Below are positions 1 through 8,998 of a stretch of DNA of 64,000 nucleotides, one piece after another (position 1 is the first letter of the stretch; each line of letters starts with the position of its first letter). The stretch comes from Ruminococcus sp. (lineage in GTDB: Bacteria; Bacillota; Clostridia; Oscillospirales; Acutalibacteraceae), in the NCBI GenBank assembly GCA_017457955.1, contig JAFTGL010000014.1, forward strand, positions 31,822 to 95,821, given 5' to 3'. The notes beneath the pieces are model-generated. The model worked only from the letters and a program-made list of their open reading frames with translations. It did no database searches and was not told the origin of the DNA. The position numbers were made by a program, and so were the translations under genes.

Positions 1-1751
1 AGGATGATATCGAACGGCTGGGCGATGTTTACGCGGAAAATGAGAAGATCCTGAACGACTTTACGCAGGACGCGCTGACGATCGTAGACGTTATCCACGG
101 CAGCGCGGTTATCCCCGAAAGCCCCGGCAAGGCTTCGGGTACCTACCGGACCGATGTGTCGCGGTGGCTTGCGGGATGGATCATCGGCATCGAATGGGAC
201 CCGAATCTGGTCATCAATACGGATGAACAGCATCCCGATATGCGCGAGTATGACGGACAGTATCTGTATACCCAGAGCGCGTCCCCCTTTGAGGCGTTTT
301 TGTGCCGGGCGGGCGACGCGCTGATCGAGCACGAAACCGAGCAGTATCAGTTCCAGGCGCCGCTCGCGTTTACCAACTGGATCACGACCGATCCGCTCAG
401 CCATCCCAACGAGCCGCATTTTGACGAGGATAAGGCGACTGTCAATACCGAGAACATCAAGTTCCGCAACTTCGGACCGGGGATGTTTGCGTCGTATCAC
501 ATTTACCCCTACTATCCGGACAGCCTGAACTATCAGGAGGATTATCTGCTGAATATAAACGAGAACGGCGAGGTGGATACCTACACCGCATACCTCAAGG
601 ATCTCAGGCTTGTACATACGCTGCCGATCCTTGTCGCGGAGTTTGGCATCCCGACCTCGCGCGGCATGGGACATGAGAGCGTGATGGGCTATAATCAGGG
701 TCACGTCGACGAAAACGCGCAGGGCGCGATGCTCTCGGACATGATCGACTCGATTTTTGATACCGGCTATGCGGGCGGCTTGATGTTTACATGGCAGGAC
801 GAGTGGTTCAAGCGGACATGGAACAACGTCATGTTCGATATCGCCGACCGCCGTCCGTTCTGGTCAAACATCCAGACCACCGAGCAGTGCTTCGGCATTC
901 TGGCGTTTGATCCGGGCGAGAATTACACCGTTTGTTATCCTGACGGGGATCTGTCCGACTGGGACAATACCGACGCGACCGCCGTCACCGATCAGGGCGA
1001 GCTGTACGTGCGCAGCGACGAGCGTTATGTCTACCTGATGGTCAAGGCTGAGGGGTATGACTTCAATAACGATACCCTTTATATCCCGATCAACACGATC
1101 GCGGGGCAGGGCAACACCTCCTATAAGGACGGCGATTTGACCTTCGACGACGGAGCGGACTTTCTAATCAAGCTCCATGGCGCTGACGACTCGCATATCT
1201 ATGTCGACCGTTACTATGACGCGTTCAACTACCATTATGTCGAGTCGCGCATACTGACTGACTTTCCGCTGTTGAAGGACGCGGACGTAAAGGACAGCGG
1301 AGTCTTTGACGAGATGCTGATGTGCTACGGCTATCATCTGACCGTAGGCGGTACGGGGGCTGAGGTGCCCGATAAGGCGTATGAAACCGGCAAGCTCCAA
1401 TACGGCAACGCCAATCCCGAGGCGGAGGACTATGCGTCGCTCTCCGACTTTTGTTACGGCGTCGGCGGCGTTGAGCTGCGTATCCCGTGGCAGCTGCTCA
1501 ACGTGATGGATCCGTCCTCAAAGCAGCAGATCGGCGACTTTCGCGAGGAGCAGGTCTTCGTACCGCAGGATTTTGACGCTTTCGATCTCGGCTTTGGCTA
1601 TGTCAAGGGCAGCGAAGAAAAAGAGATCAGCCTGTCCGGCAGCTATACCTATGACGAATGGACGCTGCCGACATGGCATGAGCGGCTTAAGCCCGCTTAT
1701 TATGAGCTGCAGCAGTACCTGCAGAAGTACAGGACAACAGCAAAACGATAA
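1..1751 (+). CDS. Clan GH-A-like glycoside hydrolase paralogue, 5' partial
   Basis: The reading frame is open from base 3 to the TAA at 1751, so the gene begins upstream of the window. The first internal GTG (156) is not the real start, because the residues before it align with the middle of the downstream paralogue at 1776-3896. It looks like a TIM-barrel hydrolase. GIEWDP (Glu codon 192) sits where clan GH-A enzymes carry the acid/base, and LVAEFGIPTSRG (Glu codon 639) where they carry the nucleophile. [11 protein letters not shown] follows. The C-terminal half starts with a YPDGDLSDW motif and resembles a CBM9/DOMON-like beta-sandwich. The assignment of catalytic residues is inference, and the substrate is unknown. 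It is probably exported like its paralogue. Confidence 0.6.
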   Translation, partial: DDIERLGDVYAENEKILNDFTQDALTIVDVIHGSAVIPESPGKASGTYRTDVSRWLAGWIIGIEWDPNLVINTDEQHPDMREYDGQYLYTQSASPFEAFLCRAGDALIEHETEQYQFQAPLAFTNWITTDPLSHPNEPHFDEDKATVNTENIKFRNFGPGMFASYHIYPYYPDSLNYQEDYLLNINENGEVDTYTAYLKDLRLVHTLPILVAEFGIPTSRGMGHESVMGYNQGHVDENAQGAMLSDMIDSIFDTGYAGGLMFTWQDEWFKRTWNNVMFDIADRRPFWSNIQTTEQCFGILAFDPGENYTVCYPDGDLSDWDNTDATAVTDQGELYVRSDERYVYLMVKAEGYDFNNDTLYIPINTIAGQGNTSYKDGDLTFDDGADFLIKLHGADDSHIYVDRYYDAFNYHYVESRILTDFPLLKDADVKDSGVFDEMLMCYGYHLTVGGTGAEVPDKAYETGKLQYGNANPEAEDYASLSDFCYGVGGVELRIPWQLLNVMDPSSKQQIGDFREEQVFVPQDFDAFDLGFGYVKGSEEKEISLSGSYTYDEWTLPTWHERLKPAYYELQQYLQKYRTTAKR

Positions 1752-1775
1752 TTTGACGGAAACGGAGGCGGCAGC

Positions 1776-3896
1776 ATGAAACGAATCGCGGCATTTTTGA
1801 TGGCGGCTATGATGCTGATGCTGACCGCCTGTGATCTGAAAACAGAGAACGCCGGTGTGCGGGCACGGATGACGATGCCCGACGCACACGGCGTTTTTAT
1901 GCCTTTTTATGCGGCGGATAACGGTTATTTTTATCGCCGCACCAACGCGGGCGAGGGGGAGCTGTTCTATATTCAAGGCGTCAACATGGGACTGACCGAG
2001 CCGCAGACAGATCTGAGCGCGCCCGACACCACCTACGACACCTATCTGCAGTGGTTTTCATGGATCGCCGCGATGAACGCAAACACCGTGCGTGTATTCA
2101 CGGTGATGAATCCCGACTTTTACCGTGCCTTTGCGGATTATAATGATGCACACGCCGACAGTCCGCTTTACCTGATTCAAGGTATCTGGTTTTCGGAGGA
2201 TCTGATGTATGAGCTGACTGATGCGCTCGAGAGCGATAAGATCCTGATCTCTGCATTCAAGCGCTCCGTGACCGAGACGCTGGATATCATCCACGGGTCG
2301 AGCGACGATACGGTCTACGGCTCATATAATCCGGCGGTGTATGACCGCGATATCTCCGAGTATGTGGTCGGCTATATCCTCGGGCTGGAATACCCGGCGG
2401 AGTTTGTGATCGAGACCAACGCTTCGCATCCCGATCAGGCGGATTATCGCGGCAAATACCTGAGCACCGCAGAGGGTTCAACGCCGTTTGAGGCGTTTTT
2501 GTGCGAGGTAGGGGACACCCTGATCGACTATGAGACCGATGCCTATTCCTGTCAGATACCGGTCGCGTTTTTGAACTGGCAGACGCTCGATACCCTGACC
2601 CATTCCGCCGAGCCTTATGCCGAAGAAGAGGACGCTGTCAGCGTCGATACCGAAAAGATCGTTGTAACGGGTGATTACTGTGCGGGACTGTTCGCGGCGG
2701 TGGACGCTTATCCTTACTATCCCGAATTCATGAATCATCAGGCGGAGTATTCCAATGCAGAGGACAATTATCTTGCGTATCTGAATGATCTGAAGCAAAC
2801 CTACAGTGTTCCGCTGCTGATCGCCGAATACGGGCTGAGCACTTCGCGCGGGATCGCACATCAGGGGCTGAACGGCTATCAGCAGGGCGGACTGACCGAA
2901 CGGCAGCAGGGCGAGCTTGACGCACAAATGGCGCGGGATATCTGCGACGCGGGCTGCTGCGGCGGACTTCTCTTTTCGTGGCAGGACGAGTGGTTCAAGC
3001 GCACGTGGAACACGGAGATGTACTATCCTCCCAAGGCGGCTGACCGTACGCATGACCTGTCCTCGGCAGAGCAGAGCTACGGTGTTCTCGCCTTTGACGC
3101 TGCCGCGGCGTATCCCGACGGCGATACCTCCGAATGGAACAGCGAGACCGGGATCGGAGAATCACGCGTATGCGCGCGCTATGACGCGGAATATCTGCAT
3201 CTGCTGGTGTCGCTGCCGGATGACTTTGATTTTGACAGCGATACATATTATATCCCGATCAGCGTGACGGGTGAGGGCAGCACTTATCGAAAAAACAGCG
3301 ATCTGCAATTCTCGGAGCCGGTCGACTACCTGATCGAGATCAACGGAAGAGAGCATACGCGTGTGTTGTGCGACGCATACCGCGATGTATTCCATTATCG
3401 CCAAGCGGTACTGCGAAAGATCTTCGGCGATGATCAGGCGGCGCCCGCAGAGCGTAACAGCGGAGACTATCACCCTTCCTATCTGCTGACCTCCAATGAA
3501 ATGTACCTTCCGGATGAGGACGTAACGGTTGAGCCGCAGTATGTCGAGACCGGTCTGCTGCGTTACGGTAACGCCGATCCCGAAAGCGGGGATTATGATT
3601 CACAGGCTGACTTTTACCTTGCGGACAACAAACTCGAGATGCGGATCGCGTGGTACTTGATCGGCGTCAAGAATCCACGTGCTAAGGCGTGTATTGCACC
3701 GCTCGCGGGCGACAATATTACCTTTACGACCTTTGATACAATCAGGCTCGGCGCAGGGATTAAAGGCGGGATCAAACTGTATGACAGCGGCTTCAACGGA
3801 CTGGTGCCGCAGACGTATACCCCGCGGCTGAAAGAGTCATATACGATGATCGGCGACGCGTTTGCCTCTTTGCCGAGCTTTGAAATCAGCGAGTGA
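1776..3896 (+). CDS. GH-A-like hydrolase lipoprotein
   Basis: 706 aa. The GGAGG upstream and a clean lipoprotein signal (hydrophobic stretch, LTAC with Cys19) fix the start at 1776. The protein should be anchored to the outer face of the membrane. Order: lipobox; a TIM-barrel-like region with GVNMG and [22 protein letters not shown] (possible acid/base Glu); [12 protein letters not shown] (possible nucleophile Glu); [12 protein letters not shown]; then a C-terminal beta-rich domain beginning YPDGDTSEW. It is a tandem paralogue of the gene ending 24 nt upstream, so the two are probably co-transcribed. Polysaccharide hydrolysis or binding is inferred from the fold-like motifs. I could not name a GH family. 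Confidence 0.65.
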   Translation: MKRIAAFLMAAMMLMLTACDLKTENAGVRARMTMPDAHGVFMPFYAADNGYFYRRTNAGEGELFYIQGVNMGLTEPQTDLSAPDTTYDTYLQWFSWIAAMNANTVRVFTVMNPDFYRAFADYNDAHADSPLYLIQGIWFSEDLMYELTDALESDKILISAFKRSVTETLDIIHGSSDDTVYGSYNPAVYDRDISEYVVGYILGLEYPAEFVIETNASHPDQADYRGKYLSTAEGSTPFEAFLCEVGDTLIDYETDAYSCQIPVAFLNWQTLDTLTHSAEPYAEEEDAVSVDTEKIVVTGDYCAGLFAAVDAYPYYPEFMNHQAEYSNAEDNYLAYLNDLKQTYSVPLLIAEYGLSTSRGIAHQGLNGYQQGGLTERQQGELDAQMARDICDAGCCGGLLFSWQDEWFKRTWNTEMYYPPKAADRTHDLSSAEQSYGVLAFDAAAAYPDGDTSEWNSETGIGESRVCARYDAEYLHLLVSLPDDFDFDSDTYYIPISVTGEGSTYRKNSDLQFSEPVDYLIEINGREHTRVLCDAYRDVFHYRQAVLRKIFGDDQAAPAERNSGDYHPSYLLTSNEMYLPDEDVTVEPQYVETGLLRYGNADPESGDYDSQADFYLADNKLEMRIAWYLIGVKNPRAKACIAPLAGDNITFTTFDTIRLGAGIKGGIKLYDSGFNGLVPQTYTPRLKESYTMIGDAFASLPSFEISE

Positions 3897-4010
3897 CGGG
3901 GATCAACACCGGCTCATCGGCTCATCCCAGACGGCCGTTATGATCTCCCTGTCAGGATTTGCAATTAATGTAGTCTATCACATCAAGAAAAGATGACATT
4001 TACATTGTAA

Positions 4011-4047
4011 AAAAGAGTCCTTCACATGAAGGGCTCTTTTGCATATC
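4011..4047 (+). terminator. Intrinsic terminator after the hydrolase pair
   Basis: An AAAAGAGTCCTTCA arm pairs with TGAAGGGCTCTTTT across a 2-nt apex, with one G-T pair, followed by TTTTGC. The A-tract on the other side means it could act in both directions, also ending the minus-strand dockerin relic at 4066. Confidence 0.75.
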
Positions 4048-4065
4048 CGATATTCTGTTCTTTGT

Positions 4066-4269
4066 TCAGGACATTTCGCCTATGTAATAGGGATTAATGA
4101 ATTCTGCGAGAAAACGCATCTTTGTTACGTCAGTAATATCCAAGCCGTCGCCGTCTGCATCTGCTGCTTTCTCATTGAATAATGGGACAGTAAAGTCAGC
4201 GAGTATTCTTTGGATCACGGTTACGTCAAGGATCTTTATAACACCATCGCCGTCAGCGTCACCGATCAT
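4066..4269 (-). pseudogene. Orphan type I dockerin module
   Basis: 67 codons on the minus strand encode almost exactly one type I dockerin. The two duplicated Ca-binding segments are DADGDGVIKILDVTVIQRIL and DADGDGLDITDVTKMRFLAEF (split here for length). The frame upstream of the ATG meets a TAG within seven codons, and there is no signal peptide or catalytic domain. It is therefore best read as the surviving C-terminal end of a lost cellulosome- or amylosome-type enzyme. Type I dockerins bind cohesins on scaffoldins, which supports a Ruminococcus-like host. It could instead be a tiny standalone dockerin, but an export signal is missing. Confidence 0.6.
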
Positions 4270-4443
4270 TCGTTCTTGCCTCTTCTGCTATGCGCTTTGA
4301 GTTCAGCGCGGAGAGGTGCTTTTATCAAGGTTTTCAGGGAGAAAAGGCGCTTTGATAATTGCATATATTTTTTCCGTTGCTTTATGAAATTTTTTGTGTT
4401 AAAATGATAAAGATTGATACATTCTGTCAGAGAGGGCTTCGTA

Positions 4444-5397
4444 TTGAAAAAAGTCATTTTGATTATCGCGGGTACCTTGCTGGTACTGATCAGCCTTGGT
4501 TTGGTGCTGTATCCCTTCATCAGCAACTATCTTATGGGGCTGAACCAGCAGGCTGAGGTAAGCGCATATCAGGAGTATGTAGATCATGCGGATGACGCGC
4601 TCGTTGAGCAGATGCTCGCCGATGCGCGGGATTATAATAAGAGCCTGTACGGTCATGTTATCATCACCGACCCGTTTGACCCGAATTTCCATCCCATATT
4701 TGATAAAGAATACAATAGTCTGCTGAATCTGAAAGGCGACGGCGTCATGGGATATGTGGACATCCCGTCGATCGATGTACTGCTCCCCATTTACCACGGG
4801 ACCTCGGATGATGTGCTCGCTAAGGGCGTAGGTCATCTGCAGAACACCTCGCTGCCGGTCGGGGGGAAGGGGACTCATGCGGTGTTGACCGGACATACCG
4901 GTTTATCCACAGCGAGGCTCTTTACTGACATCAATCAGCTCAAGGCGCGCGATACCGACCCCGACAGCGGCAAGACCGCCGAGCAGGCACAGGGCGACAT
5001 CTTTTTGATCCATGTGCTGAACCAGACGCTGGCGTATGAGATCGACCAGATCAAGGTCGTAGAGCCCAGCGAAACAGATGATCTGAAAATCGATATGGAA
5101 CAGGATTATGTCACGCTGGTCACCTGTACGCCATACGGTATCAATTCACACCGCTTGCTGGTGCGAGGAACACGTGTACCGTATACGCCGGAACAGGAAC
5201 AGGCAATATCTGATTTGGATCGCGTTGTCGAGAGCACATGGATGCTTGAATATAAAAAGGCGCTGATCGCCGGCTTTGTATTATTGTTCCTGCTCATCCT
5301 GATTATCATTCTGGTCAGAGTCCTGCTCAAGCGCCGCAAAAGAAAAAACAACGATCCGGTTACAGTGAACAGATCAAAAGAAGATGACTCCGGGTGA
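4444..5397 (+). CDS. Class C-like sortase 1
   Basis: 317 aa from TTG 4444, which has GAGAGGG seven bases upstream. A TTG at 4414 in the same frame would add ten residues before the membrane segment and lacks a ribosome site. Sortases cleave LPxTG-type signals and make an acyl-enzyme through Cys; class C enzymes polymerise pilins. Visible: an N-terminal membrane helix (VILIIAGTLLVLISLGLVLY), His151 in TGHTG, Cys228 in TLVTCTPYG, Arg237 in SHRLLVRG, and a second C-terminal membrane helix followed by a basic tail (RVLLKRRKRK). The paired helices are typical of class C. First of four tandem sortases ahead of LPxTG proteins at 8999-23432. Confidence 0.85.
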   Translation: MKKVILIIAGTLLVLISLGLVLYPFISNYLMGLNQQAEVSAYQEYVDHADDALVEQMLADARDYNKSLYGHVIITDPFDPNFHPIFDKEYNSLLNLKGDGVMGYVDIPSIDVLLPIYHGTSDDVLAKGVGHLQNTSLPVGGKGTHAVLTGHTGLSTARLFTDINQLKARDTDPDSGKTAEQAQGDIFLIHVLNQTLAYEIDQIKVVEPSETDDLKIDMEQDYVTLVTCTPYGINSHRLLVRGTRVPYTPEQEQAISDLDRVVESTWMLEYKKALIAGFVLLFLLILIIILVRVLLKRRKRKNNDPVTVNRSKEDDSG

Positions 5398-5401
5398 TAG
5401 C

Positions 5402-6367
5402 ATGAGAAAAGAAAAAAAGCCGAAAAAAGCAAAGAAAGTTATCTTATGGATCGTTGCCATCCTGCTGATGATCGTCGCGATCATTCTGGCGGCATATCCG
5501 TTCATCAGCGATTATGTCAATTCTATCAACGTCCAGGGACAAGGCGTCGTCTATGAAGAAAACGTTGAAAAACTCGACGAGATCGATTACGACCAACTGC
5601 TCAGGGACGCACGCAGCTACAACGCCGGGTTGATCGGAAGCACCTACAACGATGATCCGTTCGCGAAAGTTTTCCGTTATCCCGACGATTATATGGACAT
5701 GCTGCGTATCGATAACACGGACGTTATGGCGAGTATCAGTATCCCGAAAATCAACGTCAATCTCCCGATCTACCACGGCACCTCGGATGAGATCCTGCAG
5801 GAAGGCGTCGGACACCTCAGCACCTCCTCGCTGCCTGTCGGCGGAAAAGGCTCGCACTGCATCCTGACCGGGCATACCGGCTACTCGCAGCTGCGGCTGT
5901 TTTCGGACGTTGACCAGATGGAGGAGGGCGATGTGTTCTTCATCACCGTTCTCAAAGAAAAGCTGGCATACAGAGTATATGCCAAGGACGTGATCCTCCC
6001 CGAGGAAACCGGTTCTCTGCAGATCGATCCCGACGAGGATTACTGTACGCTGGTGACCTGCTATCCGTTTGGTGTAAACACCCACCGTCTCCTGATCAGA
6101 GGCACCAGAATCGATCTGGGCGAGGGAGAAGAGCTCGCGAAAGATCAGACAAATGGCGAAAGCACCTGGGATCAGGAGTACAAAAAGGCGATCCTTCTGG
6201 GACTGGCGTTGCTGGCGGCGATACTGATCGTCTTTTTCACCCTGCGTTATATTGTGCGCAAGATAAAGCGCTCGAAGCAAAAGAAGACAGAACAGGCGGC
6301 GCTGCTGCCCGATCAGGAAGATAAACCCGATGACCAAGTTGTTTCCGAGGATGAGATAAGTGAGTAA
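5402..6367 (+). CDS. Class C-like sortase 2
   Basis: 321 aa, beginning 4 nt after the previous stop. An in-frame ATG at 5384 would overlap the previous gene by 14 nt and add only six residues. Layout is the same as sortase 1: basic N-terminus, membrane helix, His158 in TGHTG, Cys220 in TLVTCYPFG, Arg229 in THRLLIRG, then a C-terminal helix with a lysine-rich tail. It is a close paralogue of the sortases on either side. Likely role: assembling or anchoring the downstream pilins and adhesin at the membrane surface. Which sortase serves which substrate cannot be read from sequence. Confidence 0.85.
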   Translation: MRKEKKPKKAKKVILWIVAILLMIVAIILAAYPFISDYVNSINVQGQGVVYEENVEKLDEIDYDQLLRDARSYNAGLIGSTYNDDPFAKVFRYPDDYMDMLRIDNTDVMASISIPKINVNLPIYHGTSDEILQEGVGHLSTSSLPVGGKGSHCILTGHTGYSQLRLFSDVDQMEEGDVFFITVLKEKLAYRVYAKDVILPEETGSLQIDPDEDYCTLVTCYPFGVNTHRLLIRGTRIDLGEGEELAKDQTNGESTWDQEYKKAILLGLALLAAILIVFFTLRYIVRKIKRSKQKKTEQAALLPDQEDKPDDQVVSEDEISE

Positions 6368-7346
6368 GCATATGGATACCGACCGTGTAACGGCTGTTTG
6401 TGAAGCGGAAGCGCCTGTACAGGAAAACGGTCGGAAAACAAAAAAGAAAAAGGGCAGGGCAAAGCGCGTTATCGCATGGATCGTTGCAGTTTTTCTGATC
6501 CTTGCGGCGCTGCTGCTGGCGGCATATCCTTTTATCAGCGACTGGTACAATAGTCTCGGCACCGAGCAAGAGGTTGTTCAGTACCTCGATTATATCGCCC
6601 GCCCGCCCGCCAACAAATACAAGCAGCTGATAGAGGATGCCCGTGAGTATAACAAGCAGCTGATCGAATGGCCGATCAACGGCGATCCTTTCTCCGAGCT
6701 GATCAAGGAGCCGGACGGCTACTATGAGCAGCTCAGCATTCCCGAAACGGACGTTATGGCGACGCTCCGCATCCCGAAGATCAATATCAATCTGGCGGTG
6801 TTTCACGGGACGGCTCCCGACGTCCTTACGCACGGCGTAGGTCATGTCGCATATTCCTCTCTGCCTGTCGGCGGCGAGGGCAGTCACAGCGTTTTGTCAG
6901 CGCATACGGGCTATGCCAACCAGCGCTTTTTCTCCGATCTCAATCAGATGGAGGTGGGCGACGTTTTCTATGTTACCTGCTTCGGAGAAGAGATGGCCTA
7001 CCGCGTGACCCGCATTGACGTCGTTGAGCCGCACGATTCTTCGCTCCTGCAGATCGAGCCCGACAAGGATTACTGCACGCTGGTTACCTGTACACCCTTC
7101 GGCGTCAATACCCACCGTTTGCTTGTAAGAGGCGAACGCTGTGAGATCGAAGAGGCTCAGGAGATCGAAGAAACCACCGAGACAGCCGACAGCACATGGA
7201 ACCGCGAGTACATCAAGGCGATCCTTCTGGGACTGGCGGTTATGCTCGCGATCCTGCTGATATTCATTATTGTCAGGGCGATCGTCCGCGCTATCGGCAA
7301 GCAAAGAAAGAAGAAATCGAAAGATGAAACAAAGCCAAAAACATAG
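6360..7346 (+). CDS. Class C-like sortase 3
   Basis: 328 aa from GTG 6360, overlapping the previous stop by 8 nt; ATG 6372 is an alternative start. The cytoplasmic N-tail is longer than in its neighbours and lysine-rich (KTKKKKGRAKR), then a membrane helix. Catalytic residues: His182 in a variant SAHTG (the others have TGHTG or AGHRG), Cys244 in TLVTCTPFG, Arg253 in THRLLVRG. A C-terminal helix and basic tail follow. It is translationally coupled within the four-sortase operon. Confidence 0.85.
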   Translation: MSKHMDTDRVTAVCEAEAPVQENGRKTKKKKGRAKRVIAWIVAVFLILAALLLAAYPFISDWYNSLGTEQEVVQYLDYIARPPANKYKQLIEDAREYNKQLIEWPINGDPFSELIKEPDGYYEQLSIPETDVMATLRIPKININLAVFHGTAPDVLTHGVGHVAYSSLPVGGEGSHSVLSAHTGYANQRFFSDLNQMEVGDVFYVTCFGEEMAYRVTRIDVVEPHDSSLLQIEPDKDYCTLVTCTPFGVNTHRLLVRGERCEIEEAQEIEETTETADSTWNREYIKAILLGLAVMLAILLIFIIVRAIVRAIGKQRKKKSKDETKPKT

Positions 7347-8409
7347 TAGGGCATTTTCCTATGTTATCGCCGTACTGGTTTTCCTGCTCGGCGCGCTGCT
7401 CTTTGCCTATCCCTTTGTCAACCGCAGGCAGACTGCGCTGAACGCCGAGCAGACGCTGGAGTCCTTCCGGTTCGTGCGCTCGGTCTATAACGACGCTGCC
7501 GATGCGCCTATCATCAATGACGACGGCGTCGTGGAGCTGACGCCTTATCAGAAAAGCGGCCGCTCCCTGACTTTTGCAGAGCGCAACAACTATGATAAGA
7601 CCAAGTTCAATGAGTTGAAAGCGGCGATGGAGGATTACAACCAAAAAATCTACGGCGATCATCAGGCGGGCTTGAAAGATGCGTGGTCGTATGAGGAAGC
7701 GGAGTTTGATCTGACTCGTTACGGTTTGTATGAGAATGTGATCGCCGAGCTTCGTGTACCGGCGATGGACTGCGATCTGCCGCTGTACCTCGGCGCAACA
7801 TGGGACAATATGGCTTGGGGAGCGGTGCAGCTGGGCAAGACCTCGATGCCGATCGGCGGTGCAAACACCAACTGCGTCATCGCGGGCCACCGCGGCTGTA
7901 CGAACGGGCCGTATTTCTTGTATATCCAGAATCTGACGATAGGGGACAAGGTCTATATCGATAACCTGTGGGAAACACTGACCTACAAGGTGACAGATAT
8001 CAGGATCATCTCTCCCGACGATATCCCGTCGATCCTGATACAGGAGGGCAAGGATATGGTCACGCTGATCACCTGCCACCCCTATCCCTATAATTATCAG
8101 CGCTACGCGGTATTCTGCGAGCGGTGCGAGAACGATCCGCCTGTGGAATATGATGAAAACGGTATAGCGGTCACTGCGATAAAGAGCGGTTCAGACGGTT
8201 CACAGCAGGACGGCTCCGACGTACAGCAGGTCATACAAACTTCGGCGGCAGCGGTAGACGGCGCTGACGAATCCAAGAAGTTTATTCAGGCGGAAACCAT
8301 ACTGACATATGCGATTCCTGCGTTTCTTGTCCTGTTGGCGGTCGTATTGTTTGCTTTGACGTCTAAACGCCGACTGATAAAACGAAGGCGTAAAAAAGAA
8401 ACAGAATAA
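7324..8409 (+). CDS. Divergent sortase 4
   Basis: 361 aa from ATG 7324, overlapping sortase 3 by 23 nt. It differs from the other three. A longer insert lies between the N-terminal membrane helix and the catalytic barrel. Its active-site sequences are AGHRG (His189), TLITCHPYPYNYQRY (Cys251, Arg260) and GLYENVIAELRVPAMDCDLP. A 60-residue low-complexity linker (GSDGSQQDGSDVQQ) precedes the C-terminal helix and KRRRKK tail. It may act on a different sorting signal, for example LPLTG of the giant adhesin rather than LPTTG of the pilins. That pairing is inference. Confidence 0.8.
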   Translation: MKQSQKHSRAFSYVIAVLVFLLGALLFAYPFVNRRQTALNAEQTLESFRFVRSVYNDAADAPIINDDGVVELTPYQKSGRSLTFAERNNYDKTKFNELKAAMEDYNQKIYGDHQAGLKDAWSYEEAEFDLTRYGLYENVIAELRVPAMDCDLPLYLGATWDNMAWGAVQLGKTSMPIGGANTNCVIAGHRGCTNGPYFLYIQNLTIGDKVYIDNLWETLTYKVTDIRIISPDDIPSILIQEGKDMVTLITCHPYPYNYQRYAVFCERCENDPPVEYDENGIAVTAIKSGSDGSQQDGSDVQQVIQTSAAAVDGADESKKFIQAETILTYAIPAFLVLLAVVLFALTSKRRLIKRRRKKETE

Positions 8410-8421
8410 TGTATTTTCAAA

Positions 8422-8453
8422 GGGGCTGCCGCGTTAAGTATCGCGGCAGCCCC
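8422..8453 (+). terminator. Terminator of the sortase operon
   Basis: A perfect 12-bp stem, GGGGCTGCCGCG with CGCGGCAGCCCC, encloses an 8-nt loop 12 nt after the last sortase stop. The T-run after it is weak (AATTTG), but the stem is strong. Confidence 0.75.
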
Positions 8454-8723
8454 CAATTTGTGTCATTCCACTGTGAGGTATATATCATATTTTCTGAGAG
8501 AAACAAGAAACGAATTTGGTTGTTTTGACGAAAAACAAACCTCAATTTTATACAATTTAGCTAGTGAAAAAATGTTGACTTTTTAGTATAATTATTATAA
8601 AATTTTAATGGATTTTTATTAATTTTTAATTGTTTTTATTTATTGTTGCATAGTATTAGCTATTTTGCTCTTTTTAGTTTGAAGAAAACTATACGTTATT
8701 CAAAAATATACCAAATTATTTCA
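8454..8723. other. AT-rich intergenic region ahead of the adhesin leader
   Basis: About 270 bp, strongly A+T rich, with no credible gene. A TTGACT at 8575 is followed by several TATAAT-like stretches (8587, 8596), but the spacings (6 and 15) are off, so no promoter is called here. The composition fits an upstream activating or curved region for the promoters beyond it. Confidence 0.4.
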
Positions 8724-8760
8724 GAAAAGGAGTTGACAGGAATGCCGGCCGGTGCGACAA
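8724..8760 (+). promoter_or_regulatory. TTGACA box with possible extended -10
   Basis: The 16-bp stretch 8724-8739 contains TTGACA at 8733-8738. Sixteen bases on is TGc-GACAAT (8755-8760), a weak extended -10. Nearly the same 16-bp box (14 of 16) occurs at 63935-63950. Its first half also reads AAAAGGAG, a strong ribosome site for the short frame at 8742, so it may be read either way. Confidence 0.35.
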
Positions 8761-8813
8761 TTATGTATGTATGTATGTGTGCTCAGAAGCGTCGGTCACA
8801 GCTTCTCCGTTAA
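8742..8813 (+). CDS. Possible 23-aa leader peptide
   Basis: ATG 8742 lies nine bases after AAAAGGAG and opens a 23-codon frame (starts MPAGATIMYVCMCAQ, ends RRSQLLR) that includes the TATG tetranucleotide repeat. A change in repeat number would shift its frame. It ends inside the promoter of the adhesin. No family is recognised. It may be a leader peptide or a chance frame; the ribosome site is the only positive evidence. Confidence 0.25.
   Translation: MPAGATIMYVCMCAQKRRSQLLR
8762..8777. repeat. (TATG)4 simple repeat
   Basis: Four perfect TATG copies, followed by a degenerate TGTG. They begin two bases after the candidate -10 and sit inside the short frame at 8742. A second tetranucleotide repeat lies in a similar setting at 63976. 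Confidence 0.9.
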
Positions 8814-8838
8814 CACTTTACAGTTATATACGTATAAT
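8810..8838 (+). promoter_or_regulatory. Strong promoter for the adhesin
   Basis: TTAACA at 8810-8815, exactly 17 bp, then TATAAT at 8833-8838. This is a near-consensus SigA-type promoter and predicts transcription from about 8845, giving a leader of about 155 nt to the adhesin start. Confidence 0.65.
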
Positions 8839-8850
8839 AAAGCAGAAACA

Positions 8851-8899
8851 GGCGCAGTGCGTCCCTGAACAAGGGGCGTAGTGCGCCGTTTTGCGTTTT
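8851..8899 (+). promoter_or_regulatory. Leader hairpin, possible attenuator
   Basis: Arms 8851-8866 and 8872-8887 form a 16-position GC-rich stem (one mismatch, two G-T pairs) with a 5-nt loop, followed by GTTTTGCGTTTTG. Placed just after the predicted start of transcription, it looks like a terminator-type attenuator or a 5'-end stabiliser. No known riboswitch class was recognised in this leader. Confidence 0.45.
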
Positions 8900-8998
8900 G
8901 ATAACGGTCGTTCGACGATCATTTTACGGGTTGTATCCGGTTTCGATTCGATGAATTAAGTTAACACTCTGTATGTCTAAGTAGTAGGAGTAAAAACT

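Noticed and set aside
5444-6562. A 372-codon minus-strand frame within the sortases
   Set aside because: It crosses two sortase genes antisense and contains no coherent domain.
8820-8998. Known riboswitch in the adhesin leader
   Set aside because: No c-di-GMP, T-box, SAM, TPP or cobalamin core sequence could be found. Only the hairpin and promoter are supported.
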